From the NCBI RefSeq assembly GCF_012932145.1, contig NZ_MWOK01000025.1, positions 1 to 45,011 on the forward strand: a DNA stretch of 45,011 bases. Reading direction: 5' to 3'. The DNA comes from Acidovorax sp. SRB_14 (lineage in GTDB: Bacteria > Pseudomonadota > Gammaproteobacteria > Burkholderiales > Burkholderiaceae_C). A program made the position numbers and the translations under genes. Positions 1 through 9,223 of this stretch are shown here, piece by piece. How positions within the stretch are numbered: position 1 is the first letter of the stretch; the number at the start of each line of letters is the position of its first letter. The notes below the pieces were generated by a model, which searched no databases, was not told the origin of the DNA, and saw nothing but the letters and a program-made list of their open reading frames with translations.

Positions 1-1194
<1,194 letters not shown>

Positions 1195-1220
1195 TTTTTA
1201 AGCAGAACAAGGAACTTGCC

Positions 1221-1532
1221 ATGTCCAAGCAAAAAATCCGCATCCGCCTGAAGGCGTTTGACTACAAGCTGATCGACCAGTCCGCTGCCGAGATCGTTGA
1301 CACCGCCAAGCGCACCGGCGCCATCGTCAAGGGCCCCGTGCCCCTGCCGACGCGCATGAAGCGTTTTGACATCCTGCGCTCGCCGCACGTCAACAAGACC
1401 AGCCGCGACCAGCTGGAAATCCGCACGCACCAGCGCCTGATGGATATCGTGGACCCCACCGACAAGACCGTGGACGCGCTGATGAAGCTCGACCTGCCGG
1501 CTGGTGTGGACGTCGAAATCAAGCTGCAGTAA
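1221..1532 (+). CDS. rpsJ: 30S ribosomal protein S10
   Basis: S10 is a small-subunit head protein and, as NusE, part of the NusB/NusG antitermination machinery. The protein is 103 aa, the canonical length, starting [19 protein letters not shown] and ending VDVEIKLQ. The ATG at 1221 follows an AAGGAA ribosome-binding site. It lies 26 bases after tuf and is probably transcribed with it. A 202-base gap then separates it from rplC, unlike in E. coli, where rpsJ is packed against rplC. The gap holds a promoter-like site and hairpins, annotated separately. Confidence 0.98.
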   Translation: MSKQKIRIRLKAFDYKLIDQSAAEIVDTAKRTGAIVKGPVPLPTRMKRFDILRSPHVNKTSRDQLEIRTHQRLMDIVDPTDKTVDALMKLDLPAGVDVEIKLQ

Positions 1533-1542
1533 AAGCAGCTTT

Positions 1543-1566
1543 GTCCGGCCGATCTCCAGGCCGGAC
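1543..1566 (+). promoter_or_regulatory. Hairpin just after rpsJ
   Basis: A perfect 8-bp inverted repeat (GTCCGGCC at 1543-1550, GGCCGGAC at 1559-1566) encloses an 8-base loop. It starts ten bases after the rpsJ stop. No T-run follows, so it does not look like a complete intrinsic terminator. It may protect or mark the 3' end of the tuf-rpsJ message. Confidence 0.4.
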
Positions 1567-1585
1567 CCGTGAAAGTGGCGCGAAC

Positions 1586-1614
1586 TTGCTTGAAAAAGCG
1601 GTTCGCGTTATACT
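1586..1614 (+). promoter_or_regulatory. Sigma70-like promoter for the S10 operon
   Basis: TTGCTT at 1586-1591 and TATACT at 1609-1614 are separated by exactly 17 bases. This is a good match to a sigma70 promoter in otherwise GC-rich DNA. The predicted start near 1621 would leave a leader of about 114 bases before the rplC ATG. This suggests the ribosomal protein genes from rplC on can be transcribed independently of tuf-rpsJ. The call rests on motif matching only. Confidence 0.6.
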
Positions 1615-1620
1615 TTGCGG

Positions 1621-1657
1621 CTTCGCCTTTTTGCACACGCAAAACGGGCGAAGTTTT
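1621..1657 (+). promoter_or_regulatory. Stem-loop with T-run in the rplC leader
   Basis: CTTCGCC at 1621-1627 pairs with GGCGAAG at 1647-1653, and the inner TTTTGC at 1629-1634 pairs with GCAAAA at 1639-1644 around an ACAC loop. TTTT follows at 1654-1657. The form is that of an intrinsic terminator or attenuator. It sits almost at the predicted start of the rplC transcript. It could end read-through from tuf-rpsJ, form a 5' protective hairpin on the new transcript, or be part of ribosomal-protein feedback control. The sequence alone does not decide between these. Confidence 0.5.
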
Positions 1658-1734
1658 ATCAACCGCCTTTCATGCACGCAAGTGCAACGCCGTGGCCAAT
1701 TGAAGTCGCGGCGGTGGAAGTTTTGGAGAAACAA

Positions 1735-2409
1735 ATGAGTCTGAGCAACTCCCTGGGGTTGCTGGGCCGCAAGGTGGGCATGATGCGTCTGTTCACTGAT
1801 GATGGGGACGCCGTTCCTGTCACAGTGGTGGATGTGTCTAACAACCGCGTGACCCAGGTCAAAACCCAAGAGAACGATGGCTACGTGGCCCTGCAGGTCA
1901 CGTTCGGTTCGCGCAAAGCATCGCGCGTGACCAAGCCCGAAGCAGGTCACCTGGCAAAAGCTGGCGTCGAAGCCGGTGAAATCATCCAGGAATTTCGCGT
2001 CACCGCCGAAACCGCCGCCCAGTATCCTGCTGGCGCCACGGTTCCCGCAGCGGCGCTCTTCGCCGTGGGCCAGAAAGTCGACGTGCAAGGCACCTCGATC
2101 GGTAAAGGCTACGCCGGCACCATCAAGCGCCACAACATGGCCTCGCAGCGCGCGTCGCACGGCAACAGCCGTTCGCACAACGTGCCGGGCTCCATCGGTA
2201 TGGCGCAAGATCCGGGCCGTGTGTTTCCGGGCAAGCGCATGACCGGTCACATGGGTGTCGACACCGTGACCACGCAAAACCTCGACGTGATTCGCATTGA
2301 CGAAGCACGCCAACTGCTCTTGATCAAGGGCGCTGTTCCGGGCTCCAAGGGTGGCTTCGTGACGGTGCGTCCTGCCATCAAGGCAACCGCATCCAAAGGA
2401 GCGAACTAA
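1735..2409 (+). CDS. rplC: 50S ribosomal protein L3
   Basis: L3 binds 23S rRNA near the peptidyl-transferase centre and helps start 50S assembly. The protein is 224 aa, starting [16 protein letters not shown], with the conserved glycine/histidine-rich loop ([20 protein letters not shown]) and the GKRMTGHMG motif in the second half. The ATG at 1735 follows TGGAGAAACAA, a good ribosome-binding site. An in-frame upstream extension from 1615 is not L3-like and overlaps the leader hairpin, so it was rejected. The stop codon overlaps the rplD start by one base (TAATG), which suggests translational coupling. Confidence 0.97.
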   Translation: MSLSNSLGLLGRKVGMMRLFTDDGDAVPVTVVDVSNNRVTQVKTQENDGYVALQVTFGSRKASRVTKPEAGHLAKAGVEAGEIIQEFRVTAETAAQYPAGATVPAAALFAVGQKVDVQGTSIGKGYAGTIKRHNMASQRASHGNSRSHNVPGSIGMAQDPGRVFPGKRMTGHMGVDTVTTQNLDVIRIDEARQLLLIKGAVPGSKGGFVTVRPAIKATASKGAN

Positions 2410-3029
2410 TGCAGCTCGAACTCCTGAATGACCAAGGCCAGGCCGCATCCAAGTTCGATGCGCCCGAGACCGTGTTTGGTCGTGAATACAACGAAGATCT
2501 GGTGCACCAGATCGTGGTCGCTTATCGCGCCAACGGCCGCCAGGGCACCCGTGCCCAGAAGGACCGCGAGCAGGTTCGCCACTCCACCAAGAAGCCCTTC
2601 AAGCAAAAGGGCACCGGCCGCGCACGCGCCGGTATGACGTCTTCGCCTCTGTGGCGCGGGGGTGGTCGGATTTTCCCGAACATGCCCGACGAAAACTTCA
2701 CGCAGAAGATCAACAAGAAGATGTACCGCGCTGGTATGGCTTCGATCTTCTCGCAGCTGGCCCGCGAAGGCCGTCTGGCTGTGGTGGACTCGCTCAAGCT
2801 CGAATCGCCCAAGACCAAGGTGCTCGCCGACAAGTTCAAGGCGATGAACCTGCAGTCCGTCATGGTGATTGCCGAGGAAGTGGACGAGAACCTGTACCTG
2901 GCTTCGCGCAATCTGGTGAACGTGCTCGTCGTTGAGCCCCGTTATGCCGATCCCGTGTCGCTCGTGCATTACAAGAAGGTCATCGTCACCAAGGGCGCGA
3001 TCGACAAGCTCAAGGAGATGTTCGCATGA
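2409..3029 (+). CDS. rplD: 50S ribosomal protein L4
   Basis: L4 is an early-assembly 50S protein lining the peptide exit tunnel. In E. coli it is also the feedback regulator of the S10 operon. The protein is 206 aa. It contains the conserved [19 protein letters not shown] segment followed by the KGTGRARAG tunnel loop. It begins at the overlapping TAATG with rplC and ends in a four-base overlap with rplW. L4 is the obvious candidate regulator of the leader at 1621-1734, but I see no proof of binding. Confidence 0.97.
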   Translation: MQLELLNDQGQAASKFDAPETVFGREYNEDLVHQIVVAYRANGRQGTRAQKDREQVRHSTKKPFKQKGTGRARAGMTSSPLWRGGGRIFPNMPDENFTQKINKKMYRAGMASIFSQLAREGRLAVVDSLKLESPKTKVLADKFKAMNLQSVMVIAEEVDENLYLASRNLVNVLVVEPRYADPVSLVHYKKVIVTKGAIDKLKEMFA

Positions 3030-3340
3030 ATAGCCCCAAGTTTGACGAAGGTCGTCTGATGCAGGTGCTGGTCGCTCCCATCGTGTCCGAGAAGGCCACC
3101 ATGGTTGCTGAAAAGTCCAACGCTGTGACGTTCAAGGTGCTGCAGACCGCCACCAAGACCGAAATCAAGGCCGCTGTGGAATTGATGTTCAAGGTCGAGG
3201 TCAAGGGCGTCTCGGTGCTCAACACCAAAGGCAAGACCAAGCGTTTTGGCAAGACCATGGGCCGCCGTGACAACGTGCGCAAGGCCTATGTGACGCTCAA
3301 ACCCGGTCAAGAGCTGAACCTCTCCGGGGAGGCTGCGTAA
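3026..3340 (+). CDS. rplW: 50S ribosomal protein L23
   Basis: L23 sits at the peptide tunnel exit and is the docking site for trigger factor and SRP. The protein is 104 aa. The body after the short N-terminal [13 protein letters not shown] segment matches L23, with [20 protein letters not shown] near residue 18 and the basic [17 protein letters not shown] loop. The ATG lies inside the end of rplD (ATGA overlap). Only two bases separate it from rplB, so it is in the middle of the operon. Confidence 0.97.
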   Translation: MNSPKFDEGRLMQVLVAPIVSEKATMVAEKSNAVTFKVLQTATKTEIKAAVELMFKVEVKGVSVLNTKGKTKRFGKTMGRRDNVRKAYVTLKPGQELNLSGEAA

Positions 3341-3342
3341 TC

Positions 3343-4167
3343 ATGGCTGTCATCAAAATGAAACCGACTTCGCCCGGCCAACGTGCCGTGGTGAAGGTGT
3401 CCCGCGATCACCTGTACAAGGGTGAGGGTTACGCGCCGCTGCTGGAGCCCCAGTTCCAGAAGGCCGGCCGCAACAACAACGGCCACATCACGACGCGCCA
3501 CAAGGGCGGTGGTCACAAGCACCACTACCGCGTGGTGGACTTCAAGCGCAACAAGGATGGCATCGCCGCCAAGGTCGAGCGCATCGAGTACGACCCGAAC
3601 CGCACGGCCCACATCGCTCTGGTGTGCTACGCCGACGGTGAGCGCCGCTACATCATTGCCCCCCGTGGCCTGGAAGTCGGCAGCACGCTCATGAGCGGCT
3701 CCGAAGCCCCGATCCGCGCTGGCAACACGCTGCCGATCCGCAACATCCCCGTGGGTTCGACCATCCACTGCATCGAGCTCAAGCCCGGTGCTGGTGCGCA
3801 GATCGCACGCTCGGCCGGTGCCTCGGCCACGCTGCTGGCCCGTGAGACCATGTACGCACAAGTGCGCATGCGCTCGGGCGAAGTGCGCCGCATTCACATC
3901 GAGTGCCGCGCCACCATTGGCGAAGTCGCCAACGAAGAGCACAGCCTGCGCCAACTGGGCAAGGCCGGCGTCAAGCGCTGGATGGGCATCCGCCCGACCG
4001 TGCGTGGCGTGGCCATGAACCCGGTCGACCACCCACACGGTGGTGGTGAAGGCCGCACTGGTGAAGGCCGTCATGCTGTCGATCCTTGGGGCAATCTGAC
4101 CAAGGGTTATCGCACCCGCAACAACAAGCGCACACAAGGAATGATTGTGTCGCGTCGCAAGAAGTAA
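3343..4167 (+). CDS. rplB: 50S ribosomal protein L2
   Basis: L2 is a core 50S protein needed for subunit association and peptidyl transfer. The protein is 274 aa, the usual size. It has the N-terminal [19 protein letters not shown], the basic [19 protein letters not shown] tract near residue 44, and the strongly conserved [15 protein letters not shown] segment near residue 225, including the functionally important histidine. It starts two bases after rplW and is followed by rpsS ten bases later. Confidence 0.98.
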   Translation: MAVIKMKPTSPGQRAVVKVSRDHLYKGEGYAPLLEPQFQKAGRNNNGHITTRHKGGGHKHHYRVVDFKRNKDGIAAKVERIEYDPNRTAHIALVCYADGERRYIIAPRGLEVGSTLMSGSEAPIRAGNTLPIRNIPVGSTIHCIELKPGAGAQIARSAGASATLLARETMYAQVRMRSGEVRRIHIECRATIGEVANEEHSLRQLGKAGVKRWMGIRPTVRGVAMNPVDHPHGGGEGRTGEGRHAVDPWGNLTKGYRTRNNKRTQGMIVSRRKK

Positions 4168-4177
4168 GGGGTAGCAA

Positions 4178-4456
4178 ATGACTCGCTCTCTCAAAAAGGG
4201 TCCGTTTGTTGACCATCACTTGCTGGCAAAGGTTGAAAAAGCCGTCGCCACCAAGGACAAGAAGCCAGTGAAGACCTGGTCGCGTCGCTCCATGGTTCTG
4301 CCCGATTTCATCGGTCTGACCATCGCCGTGCACAACGGCAAGCAGCACGTACCGGTGTACGTCACCGACCAGATGGTGGGCCACAAGCTGGGCGAATTCG
4401 CCCTGACGCGCACCTTCAAGGGTCACCCCGCGGACAAAAAAGTCCAGAAGAAATAA
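4178..4456 (+). CDS. rpsS: 30S ribosomal protein S19
   Basis: S19 is in the 30S head and contacts A-site tRNA and the intersubunit bridge. The protein is 92 aa, starting [16 protein letters not shown], with the family signature [20 protein letters not shown] in the C-terminal half. GGGGTAGCAA precedes the ATG as a plausible ribosome-binding site. It is spaced ten bases from rplB and nine from rplV, as expected inside a ribosomal-protein operon. Confidence 0.98.
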   Translation: MTRSLKKGPFVDHHLLAKVEKAVATKDKKPVKTWSRRSMVLPDFIGLTIAVHNGKQHVPVYVTDQMVGHKLGEFALTRTFKGHPADKKVQKK

Positions 4457-4465
4457 GGAACGACC

Positions 4466-4798
4466 ATGTCTGAAACACGTGCAGTCCTCCGGGGCGTCCG
4501 TCTGTCGGTCGACAAAGGCCGTCTGGTCGCTGACCTGATCCGCGGCAAGAAGGTGGACCAGGCCCTGAACATCTTGAGCTTCACGCAGAAAAAAGCTGCG
4601 GGCATCGTCAAGAAGGTTCTGGAGTCGGCCATCGCCAACGCCGAACACAACGATGGCGCCGACATCGACGAGCTGAAGGTCAAGACCATCTACGTCGAAC
4701 AAGGCACCACGCTCAAGCGCTTCACCGCGCGCGCCAAAGGCCGCGGCAACCGCATCAGCAAGCCCACGTGCCATGTGTACGTGACGGTTGGTAACTGA
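4466..4798 (+). CDS. rplV: 50S ribosomal protein L22
   Basis: L22 lines the nascent peptide tunnel and is a site of macrolide resistance mutations. The protein is 110 aa. It begins [20 protein letters not shown] and carries the conserved [11 protein letters not shown] helix. The tunnel hairpin is near residue 85 ([20 protein letters not shown]). It is preceded by an AAGGA ribosome-binding site and followed 14 bases later by rpsC. Confidence 0.97.
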   Translation: MSETRAVLRGVRLSVDKGRLVADLIRGKKVDQALNILSFTQKKAAGIVKKVLESAIANAEHNDGADIDELKVKTIYVEQGTTLKRFTARAKGRGNRISKPTCHVYVTVGN

Positions 4799-4812
4799 GG
4801 CCAAGGAAGACT

Positions 4813-5706
4813 ATGGGACAGAAAATCCATCCTACCGGCTTCCGCCTGGCGGTCAGCCGCAACTGGGCAAGCCGTTGGTACGCCAGCAACCGCGACTTCG
4901 CCGGCATGCTGGCCGAAGACATCAAGGTGCGTGAGTACCTCAAGGCCAAGCTCAAGAACGCGGCCGTGTCGCGCATCCTGATCGAGCGTCCTGCCAAGAA
5001 CGCCCGCATCACCATCTACTCGGCACGTCCGGGCGTGGTGATCGGCAAGAAGGGTGAAGACATCGAGAACCTCAAGCGCGAACTGGCAACCCGCCTGGGC
5101 GTGCCAGTGGCCGTGAACATCGAAGAAGTGCGCAAGCCCGAAATCGATGCCAAGCTGATCGCCGACTCGATCACCCAGCAGCTCGAAAAGCGCATCATGT
5201 TCCGCCGCGCGATGAAGCGCGCCATGCAGAACGCCATGCGCCTGGGCGCCCTGGGCATCAAGATCATGTCGTCGGGCCGTTTGAACGGCATCGAAATCGC
5301 ACGTTGCGAGTGGTACCGCGAAGGCCGCGTGCCACTTCACACGCTGCGCGCCGACATCGACTACGGCACCTCGGAAGCCAAGACCACCTACGGCGTCATC
5401 GGCGTCAAGGTCTGGGTCTACAAGGGTGACACGCTGGGCCGCAACGATCTGCCCGCAGTGGAAACACCGCGTCCAGACGACGAGCGCCGCCCCCGCGGCC
5501 CGCGCCGTGACGGCCGCCCTGGCGACCGCAACGACCGTGGTGCCGGTGCAGGCCGTGGCGGCCCGCGCCGCCCCGTGGGTGCCAATGTGGCACCTGCCGA
5601 TGGCAGCGACAAGCCCGCCGGCGCCGGTGGCGCCGACGCAACCGCCGTTAAGCGCGTTCGCAAAGTAGACGCGCCCGCTACAGCAGCGGACGGAAAAGGA
5701 GAATAA
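4813..5706 (+). CDS. rpsC: 30S ribosomal protein S3 with long C-terminal tail
   Basis: S3 forms part of the mRNA entry site of the 30S subunit. The first ~210 residues are a normal S3: N-terminal [12 protein letters not shown], a KH domain with its GKKG loop ([14 protein letters not shown], from about residue 75), and the C-terminal S3 domain ending [11 protein letters not shown]. From about residue 215 to 297 there is a low-complexity tail rich in Arg, Gly, Pro and Asp, then Ala/Lys. E. coli S3 is 233 aa, so this tail is roughly 60 residues longer. The tail is in frame with no sign of frameshift, and rplP follows three bases after the stop. Confidence 0.97.
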   Translation: MGQKIHPTGFRLAVSRNWASRWYASNRDFAGMLAEDIKVREYLKAKLKNAAVSRILIERPAKNARITIYSARPGVVIGKKGEDIENLKRELATRLGVPVAVNIEEVRKPEIDAKLIADSITQQLEKRIMFRRAMKRAMQNAMRLGALGIKIMSSGRLNGIEIARCEWYREGRVPLHTLRADIDYGTSEAKTTYGVIGVKVWVYKGDTLGRNDLPAVETPRPDDERRPRGPRRDGRPGDRNDRGAGAGRGGPRRPVGANVAPADGSDKPAGAGGADATAVKRVRKVDAPATAADGKGE

Positions 5707-5709
5707 AAG

Positions 5710-6126
5710 ATGCTGCAACCTGCTCGCCGCAAGTTCCGCAAGGAACAAAAAGGCCGCAACACTGGCATCGCTACCCGGGGCAACTCGGTGGCGTTCGGTG
5801 ATTTCGGTCTGAAGTGCACCGACCGTGGCCGTCTGACGGCCCGCCAGCTCGAAGCTGCGCGCCGTGCCATTTCGCGCCACGTCAAGCGTGGCGGCCGGAT
5901 CTGGATCCGCGTGTTCCCGGACAAGCCGATCTCGACCAAGCCCGCCGAAGTGCGCATGGGTAACGGTAAGGGCAACCCCGAGTACTACGTGGCTGAAATC
6001 CAGCCCGGCAAGATCGTGTTCGAGATCGTCGGCGTGCCCGAAGAACTCGCCCGCGAAGCCTTCCGTCTGGCGGCTGCCAAGCTGCCCCTGCGCACCACGT
6101 TCGTGGCGCGCATGGTGGGCCAGTGA
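5710..6126 (+). CDS. rplP: 50S ribosomal protein L16
   Basis: L16 organises the A-site side of the 50S subunit and helps position aminoacyl-tRNA. The protein is 138 aa. It starts [19 protein letters not shown], with the typical [18 protein letters not shown] and [20 protein letters not shown] segments. The ATG follows GGAGAATAAAAG, which overlaps the rpsC stop region. The spacing of three bases suggests coupling to rpsC. Confidence 0.98.
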   Translation: MLQPARRKFRKEQKGRNTGIATRGNSVAFGDFGLKCTDRGRLTARQLEAARRAISRHVKRGGRIWIRVFPDKPISTKPAEVRMGNGKGNPEYYVAEIQPGKIVFEIVGVPEELAREAFRLAAAKLPLRTTFVARMVGQ

Positions 6127-6142
6127 TTCAGGAGATATGGAT

Positions 6143-6337
6143 ATGAAGACTGCTGAATTGCGCCAAAAAGACGTCGCTGGCATCAAGGACGAAATCAAGG
6201 CCCTGCAAAAGGCCCATTTCGGACTGCGCATGCAAAAGGCCACGCAACAACTGGGCAACACTGGCACGCTGCGCACCACGCGCCGTGACATCGCCCGCGC
6301 CAAGACCATCCTTGCCCAAAAGCAAGCCGCCAAGTAA
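6143..6337 (+). CDS. rpmC: 50S ribosomal protein L29
   Basis: L29 is a small helical protein next to L23 at the tunnel exit. The protein is 64 aa from [18 protein letters not shown], with the family motif [15 protein letters not shown]. Two in-frame ATGs lie close together at 6137 and 6143. The second has a correctly spaced AGGAGA (6130-6135), while the first would leave only two or three bases, so 6143 is chosen. It is followed by rpsQ after nine bases. Confidence 0.96.
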   Translation: MKTAELRQKDVAGIKDEIKALQKAHFGLRMQKATQQLGNTGTLRTTRRDIARAKTILAQKQAAK

Positions 6338-6346
6338 GGAGCACAC

Positions 6347-6616
6347 ATGACGGAAGCTAAAAAATCCCTCAAGCGCACCTTGGTTGGCAAGGTGGTCAGC
6401 GACAAGCGTGAGAAGACCGTGACCGTGCTGATCGAGCGCCGTGTGAAGCACGAGCTCTACGGCAAGATCGTCGGCAAGTCGAGCAAGTACCACGCGCACG
6501 ACGAAAACAACGAGTACAAGACGGGCGACGTGATCGAGATCACCGAAAGCCGTCCGCTCTCGAAGACCAAGAATTGGGTCGCTACGCGCCTGGTGACAAA
6601 GGCCACGCTGGTGTAA
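6347..6616 (+). CDS. rpsQ: 30S ribosomal protein S17
   Basis: S17 is a primary 16S rRNA-binding protein with an OB fold. The protein is 89 aa. It has [20 protein letters not shown] near the start and the conserved [18 protein letters not shown] toward the C terminus. The ATG follows AAGGAGCACAC. It is the last gene of the cluster, and a strong terminator follows 33 bases later. In E. coli rplN and the rest of the spc operon come shortly after. Here an unrelated peroxiredoxin follows, so the spc genes must lie elsewhere. Confidence 0.98.
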   Translation: MTEAKKSLKRTLVGKVVSDKREKTVTVLIERRVKHELYGKIVGKSSKYHAHDENNEYKTGDVIEITESRPLSKTKNWVATRLVTKATLV

Positions 6617-6649
6617 GCCTTCCCTGGCTGCGCGCTGCAAAGCCCCTCG

Positions 6650-6683
6650 AAGCGACCCACAATGTGGGTCGCTTTTCTTTTTT
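6650..6683 (+). terminator. Intrinsic terminator of the S10 operon
   Basis: A perfect 11-bp stem (AAGCGACCCAC at 6650-6660, GTGGGTCGCTT at 6664-6674) with a three-base loop runs directly into a T-rich tract (TTCTTTTTT). This is a textbook Rho-independent terminator placed just after rpsQ. Confidence 0.93.
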
Positions 6684-6734
6684 GGGGCGCCGTGTTCCGC
6701 GCGACACCCTCCACCCAACTTTTCGGAGACTCAG

Positions 6735-7241
6735 ATGATCAAAATTGGCGACACCCTGCCGGCCTGCACCCTGATGGAATATATGGAGGTGGAAGGCAAC
6801 GGCTGCAGCATCGGCCCCAACCCCGTGAATGTGCAACAGGCGAGCGCCGGAAAGACGATTGCCCTGTTTGCCGTGCCCGGCGCGTTCACGCCCACCTGCT
6901 CGGCCAAGCATGTGCCCGGCTTTGTCGAAAAGGCCGCCGAGTTCCAGGCCGCGGGCGTGGACGAGATCTGGTGCTTGGCCGTGAACGACGCCTTCGTCAT
7001 GGGGGCCTGGGCACGCGACCAGAAAACCGGCGGCAAGCTGCGCATGCTGGCCGACGGCGACGCCGCTTTTGCCAAGGCGACGGGCCTGACGCTGGACCTC
7101 CACGGCAAGGGCCTGGGGCTGCGCAGCAACCGCTACTCCATGCTCGTGAAAGACGGCAAGGTCGTGCAGCTGAACAATGAAGCACCGGGCAAGTTCGATG
7201 TCAGCGATGCCGCAACGTTGCTGGCCCAGGCCCGCGCCTGA
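6735..7241 (+). CDS. Type II (Prx5-like) peroxiredoxin
   Basis: This is a thiol peroxidase of the redoxin/Prx5 group, expected to reduce hydrogen and alkyl hydroperoxides in the cytoplasm with glutaredoxin or thioredoxin. The protein is 168 aa. The active-site motif PGAFTPTCSAKHVPGF places the peroxidatic cysteine at residue 55. A second cysteine at residue 80 (WCLAVND) matches the conserved second cysteine of type II plant-like peroxiredoxins. It has no signal peptide. The ATG follows TTTTCGGAGACTCAG. It stands alone after the ribosomal terminator, and a dispersed palindrome and the convergent acetyltransferase gene come next. Confidence 0.93.
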   Translation: MIKIGDTLPACTLMEYMEVEGNGCSIGPNPVNVQQASAGKTIALFAVPGAFTPTCSAKHVPGFVEKAAEFQAAGVDEIWCLAVNDAFVMGAWARDQKTGGKLRMLADGDAAFAKATGLTLDLHGKGLGLRSNRYSMLVKDGKVVQLNNEAPGKFDVSDAATLLAQARA

Positions 7242-7261
7242 GCGTATCGGGCCCTGGCAAG

Positions 7262-7317
7262 ATATAAAAACAGGAGCTACTGGCGCTTACTGTATAAGCG
7301 CTGGAGCCTGTTTTGAT
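7262..7317. repeat. Dispersed imperfect palindrome
   Basis: AAAACAGG at 7267-7274 pairs with CCTGTTTT at 7307-7314, and the inner GCGCTTA/TAAGCGC arms flank CTGTA. The AT-rich arms stand out from the surrounding sequence. It resembles the element at 17523-17572: I count about 31 of 51 positions alike with one gap. It lies between two convergent genes and overlaps the stop codon of the acetyltransferase gene, so it may act as a two-way terminator. Confidence 0.65.
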
Positions 7318-7808
7318 CAAACAATATCGACCTTGAGGTAGTGCGATCCTGGCAGCGGGTTGTGGTAATAGGGCGGAATGTCCTCGAAGCCCAGGTCGGT
7401 GTACAGGGCACGTGCCGACTCCATGTCGTCGAGCGTGTCGAGCAGCACACAGGCGTAGCCGGCCTGGCGCGCCGCGTCGAGCATGGCTTCGGCGAGCTGC
7501 CGGCCCAGGCCGAAGCCGCGGAAGGCCTTGCGCACATACAGGCGCTTCATCTCGCTGGCGTTGGGGTAGTCGGCATTGTCCAGAGGCCGCAGCGCGCAGC
7601 AGCCGGCCACGGCGCCGTCGACCCGGGCCAGCAGGAGCTGTCCGCGCGGCGGCGCATATTCGCCGGGCAGCGCGCCCAGCTCGGCGTCAAAATTCTGGAA
7701 GTCCAGGTCCACGCCCAGGCTGTCGGCATATTCCCGGAACAGCGTGCGCACGGCATCGAGCTCTTCGGGGTCGGTGGGGGGCATCAGGGTAACGGAAGGG
7801 GTGTCCAC
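7317..7808 (-). CDS. GNAT family N-acetyltransferase
   Basis: This is a predicted acetyl-CoA-dependent N-acetyltransferase of the GNAT fold. The substrate is not identifiable. The protein is 163 aa. The acetyl-CoA-binding motif A is MKRLYVRKAFRGFGLGRQLA (about residues 87-106), with the R-G-x-G-x-G-R core, followed by the ALYTDLGFEDIPPYY motif B and a short C-terminal strand. The start is taken as GTG at 7808, because it retains the first beta strand (SVTLMPP). An ATG eight codons downstream would remove it. It lies 73 bases downstream of the cytochrome b561-type gene on the same strand and may share its transcript. Confidence 0.88.
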   Translation of the reverse strand: MDTPSVTLMPPTDPEELDAVRTLFREYADSLGVDLDFQNFDAELGALPGEYAPPRGQLLLARVDGAVAGCCALRPLDNADYPNASEMKRLYVRKAFRGFGLGRQLAEAMLDAARQAGYACVLLDTLDDMESARALYTDLGFEDIPPYYHNPLPGSHYLKVDIV

Positions 7809-7881
7809 GGCACTAACGGCTCAACATCGCAGCCACCAGTGTAGCGGCGCAGGGGGGAGCGGGCGGACAGCGCCGCGGGGG

Positions 7882-8547
7882 TCAGCCGCCCCATTGCACC
7901 AGCCACGCCACTGCACCCGCGCTCAGCGCCAGCACCGTGAGCGCCGCCAGGTGCGTGCCGGCGTCGTCGCGCGAGGCCGGCACGGGGACGGGCAGGACCT
8001 TGTCGCCGACCAGCATGGGACGCACCAGCTTTCGCTTTTTCACGAACACGTAAAAGGCGATGGCCAGCAGGTGCAGCGCCACCAGCGCCAGCACCAGATA
8101 CTGGCCGATGTCTTTGTGGTAGGCCGTGGCCTGGCCCACCCAGTCGCTCGAGACAAAGCGCGTGAGCGGACCCGCAAACGCGATCTCATCGTCGCTGAAC
8201 AGGCCGCTGCCCACCTGCAGGGCCAGCGCGGCGAGCAGCGCAAACACCGAGAGCGCCCCGAGGGGGCTGTGTGCCACGCTGTCTTCGGGGTGGCCCTGGC
8301 CGCGCAGGTAGCGCAGCACGCGCGACGGCGCATACAGGAAGCGGGAGAAGCGCGACCAGTGCCCGCCCACGAGGCCCCACACCAGCCGGAACAGCAGCAG
8401 CGCCAGCACCACATAGCCCAGGCGCAAGTGCCAGACCATGGCGTTGCCGCCGAGCTTGGCACTGACCACCAGGCCGGTGACGCTGGCAGCCAGTGCCCAA
8501 TGGAAAATGCGGGTGGGAAGGTCCCAGATGCGAACCGTGTGGGCCAT
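7882..8547 (-). CDS. Cytochrome b561 / hydrogenase-type b subunit
   Basis: This is a predicted inner-membrane di-heme b-type cytochrome that would pass electrons between quinone and soluble carriers. The protein is 221 aa from MAHTVRIWDLPTRIFHW. Four hydrophobic segments carry candidate heme-ligand histidines (RIFHWALA, MVWHLRLGY, ATAYHKDIG, LVALHLLAI), the pattern of the cytochrome b561/NiFe-hydrogenase b family. A fifth hydrophobic segment ends the protein. A longer frame from a TTG at 8586 adds a basic, non-family extension, so the ATG at 8547 is preferred. It is divergent from the cytochrome c' gene at 8741, so the two may be an electron-transfer pair. Confidence 0.88.
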   Translation of the reverse strand: MAHTVRIWDLPTRIFHWALAASVTGLVVSAKLGGNAMVWHLRLGYVVLALLLFRLVWGLVGGHWSRFSRFLYAPSRVLRYLRGQGHPEDSVAHSPLGALSVFALLAALALQVGSGLFSDDEIAFAGPLTRFVSSDWVGQATAYHKDIGQYLVLALVALHLLAIAFYVFVKKRKLVRPMLVGDKVLPVPVPASRDDAGTHLAALTVLALSAGAVAWLVQWGG

Positions 8548-8664
8548 GTGCGTAAGCGCGCGGCGGCGCAAGTGTCGGGGGGCCAAAGTGTTGCATGCTT
8601 TGCCTGCAGCGCCGACTGTCTGGTGTTAAGGGAGTGAAATGCTCCGATTTTTGGGGGCTGGCGC

Positions 8665-8692
8665 TTGCGCGCAGCGGCGCTGGCGACATACT
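8665..8692 (+). promoter_or_regulatory. Candidate promoter of the cytochrome c' gene
   Basis: TTGCGC at 8665-8670 and CATACT at 8687-8692 with a 16-base spacer lie about 50 bases before the ATG at 8741. An AAAGGA ribosome-binding site precedes the start. The motif match is moderate and unsupported by other evidence. Confidence 0.4.
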
Positions 8693-8740
8693 GCACGCGG
8701 CCGTTTGGCCTGTCTATTTCCCACCAAAGGACGTTTGCCC

Positions 8741-9196
8741 ATGAAAACCACCGCCGCATTGGCCTTGGCTGCCGCTTGCATCACCCTGTCGGCCCCGGCC
8801 GCCGCCCAGTTTGCCAAGGCCGAGGACGCCATCAAATACCGCCAGGGGGCGCTGTTCGTGATGGGCCAGCATTTTGGGCGCATCGGCGCCATGGCCAACG
8901 GCAAGGCGCCTTTTGACGCCAAGGCCGCCCAGGAAAATGCCGATGTGGTGGCCAATATGGCCCGGCTGCCGTGGACAGGTTTCGGCCCGGGGACGGACAA
9001 GGGGGCACCCACCAAGGCCAAGCCGGACCTCTGGAACGAGCCGGCCAAGTTCAAGGAGCACTCGGAGAAGCTGGAGACCGAAACCGCCAAGCTCGCTGCC
9101 GCCGCCAAGACCGGCAACCTCGACAGCCTCAAGGTGGCGTTCGGCGACGCCGCCAAGTCCTGCAAGGCCTGCCACGACGCCTACCGCGCCCGCTGA
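8741..9196 (+). CDS. Cytochrome c' (class II cytochrome c)
   Basis: This is a periplasmic four-helix-bundle cytochrome with a C-terminal heme. The family binds NO and other gases and can protect against NO. The protein is 151 aa. A Sec signal peptide (MKTTAALALAAACITLSAPAAAQ) is followed by an N-terminal KYRQGALFVMGQHFGRIG helix, where the methionine sits near the open heme face. The heme-binding CKACH is at residues 141-145, close to the C terminus as in all class II cytochromes. Divergent transcription from the cytochrome b561-type gene suggests a shared role. A clear terminator follows. Confidence 0.94.
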   Translation: MKTTAALALAAACITLSAPAAAQFAKAEDAIKYRQGALFVMGQHFGRIGAMANGKAPFDAKAAQENADVVANMARLPWTGFGPGTDKGAPTKAKPDLWNEPAKFKEHSEKLETETAKLAAAAKTGNLDSLKVAFGDAAKSCKACHDAYRAR

Positions 9197-9223
9197 TGGC
9201 GCGCCAGCGGATCACGCTGCAAG

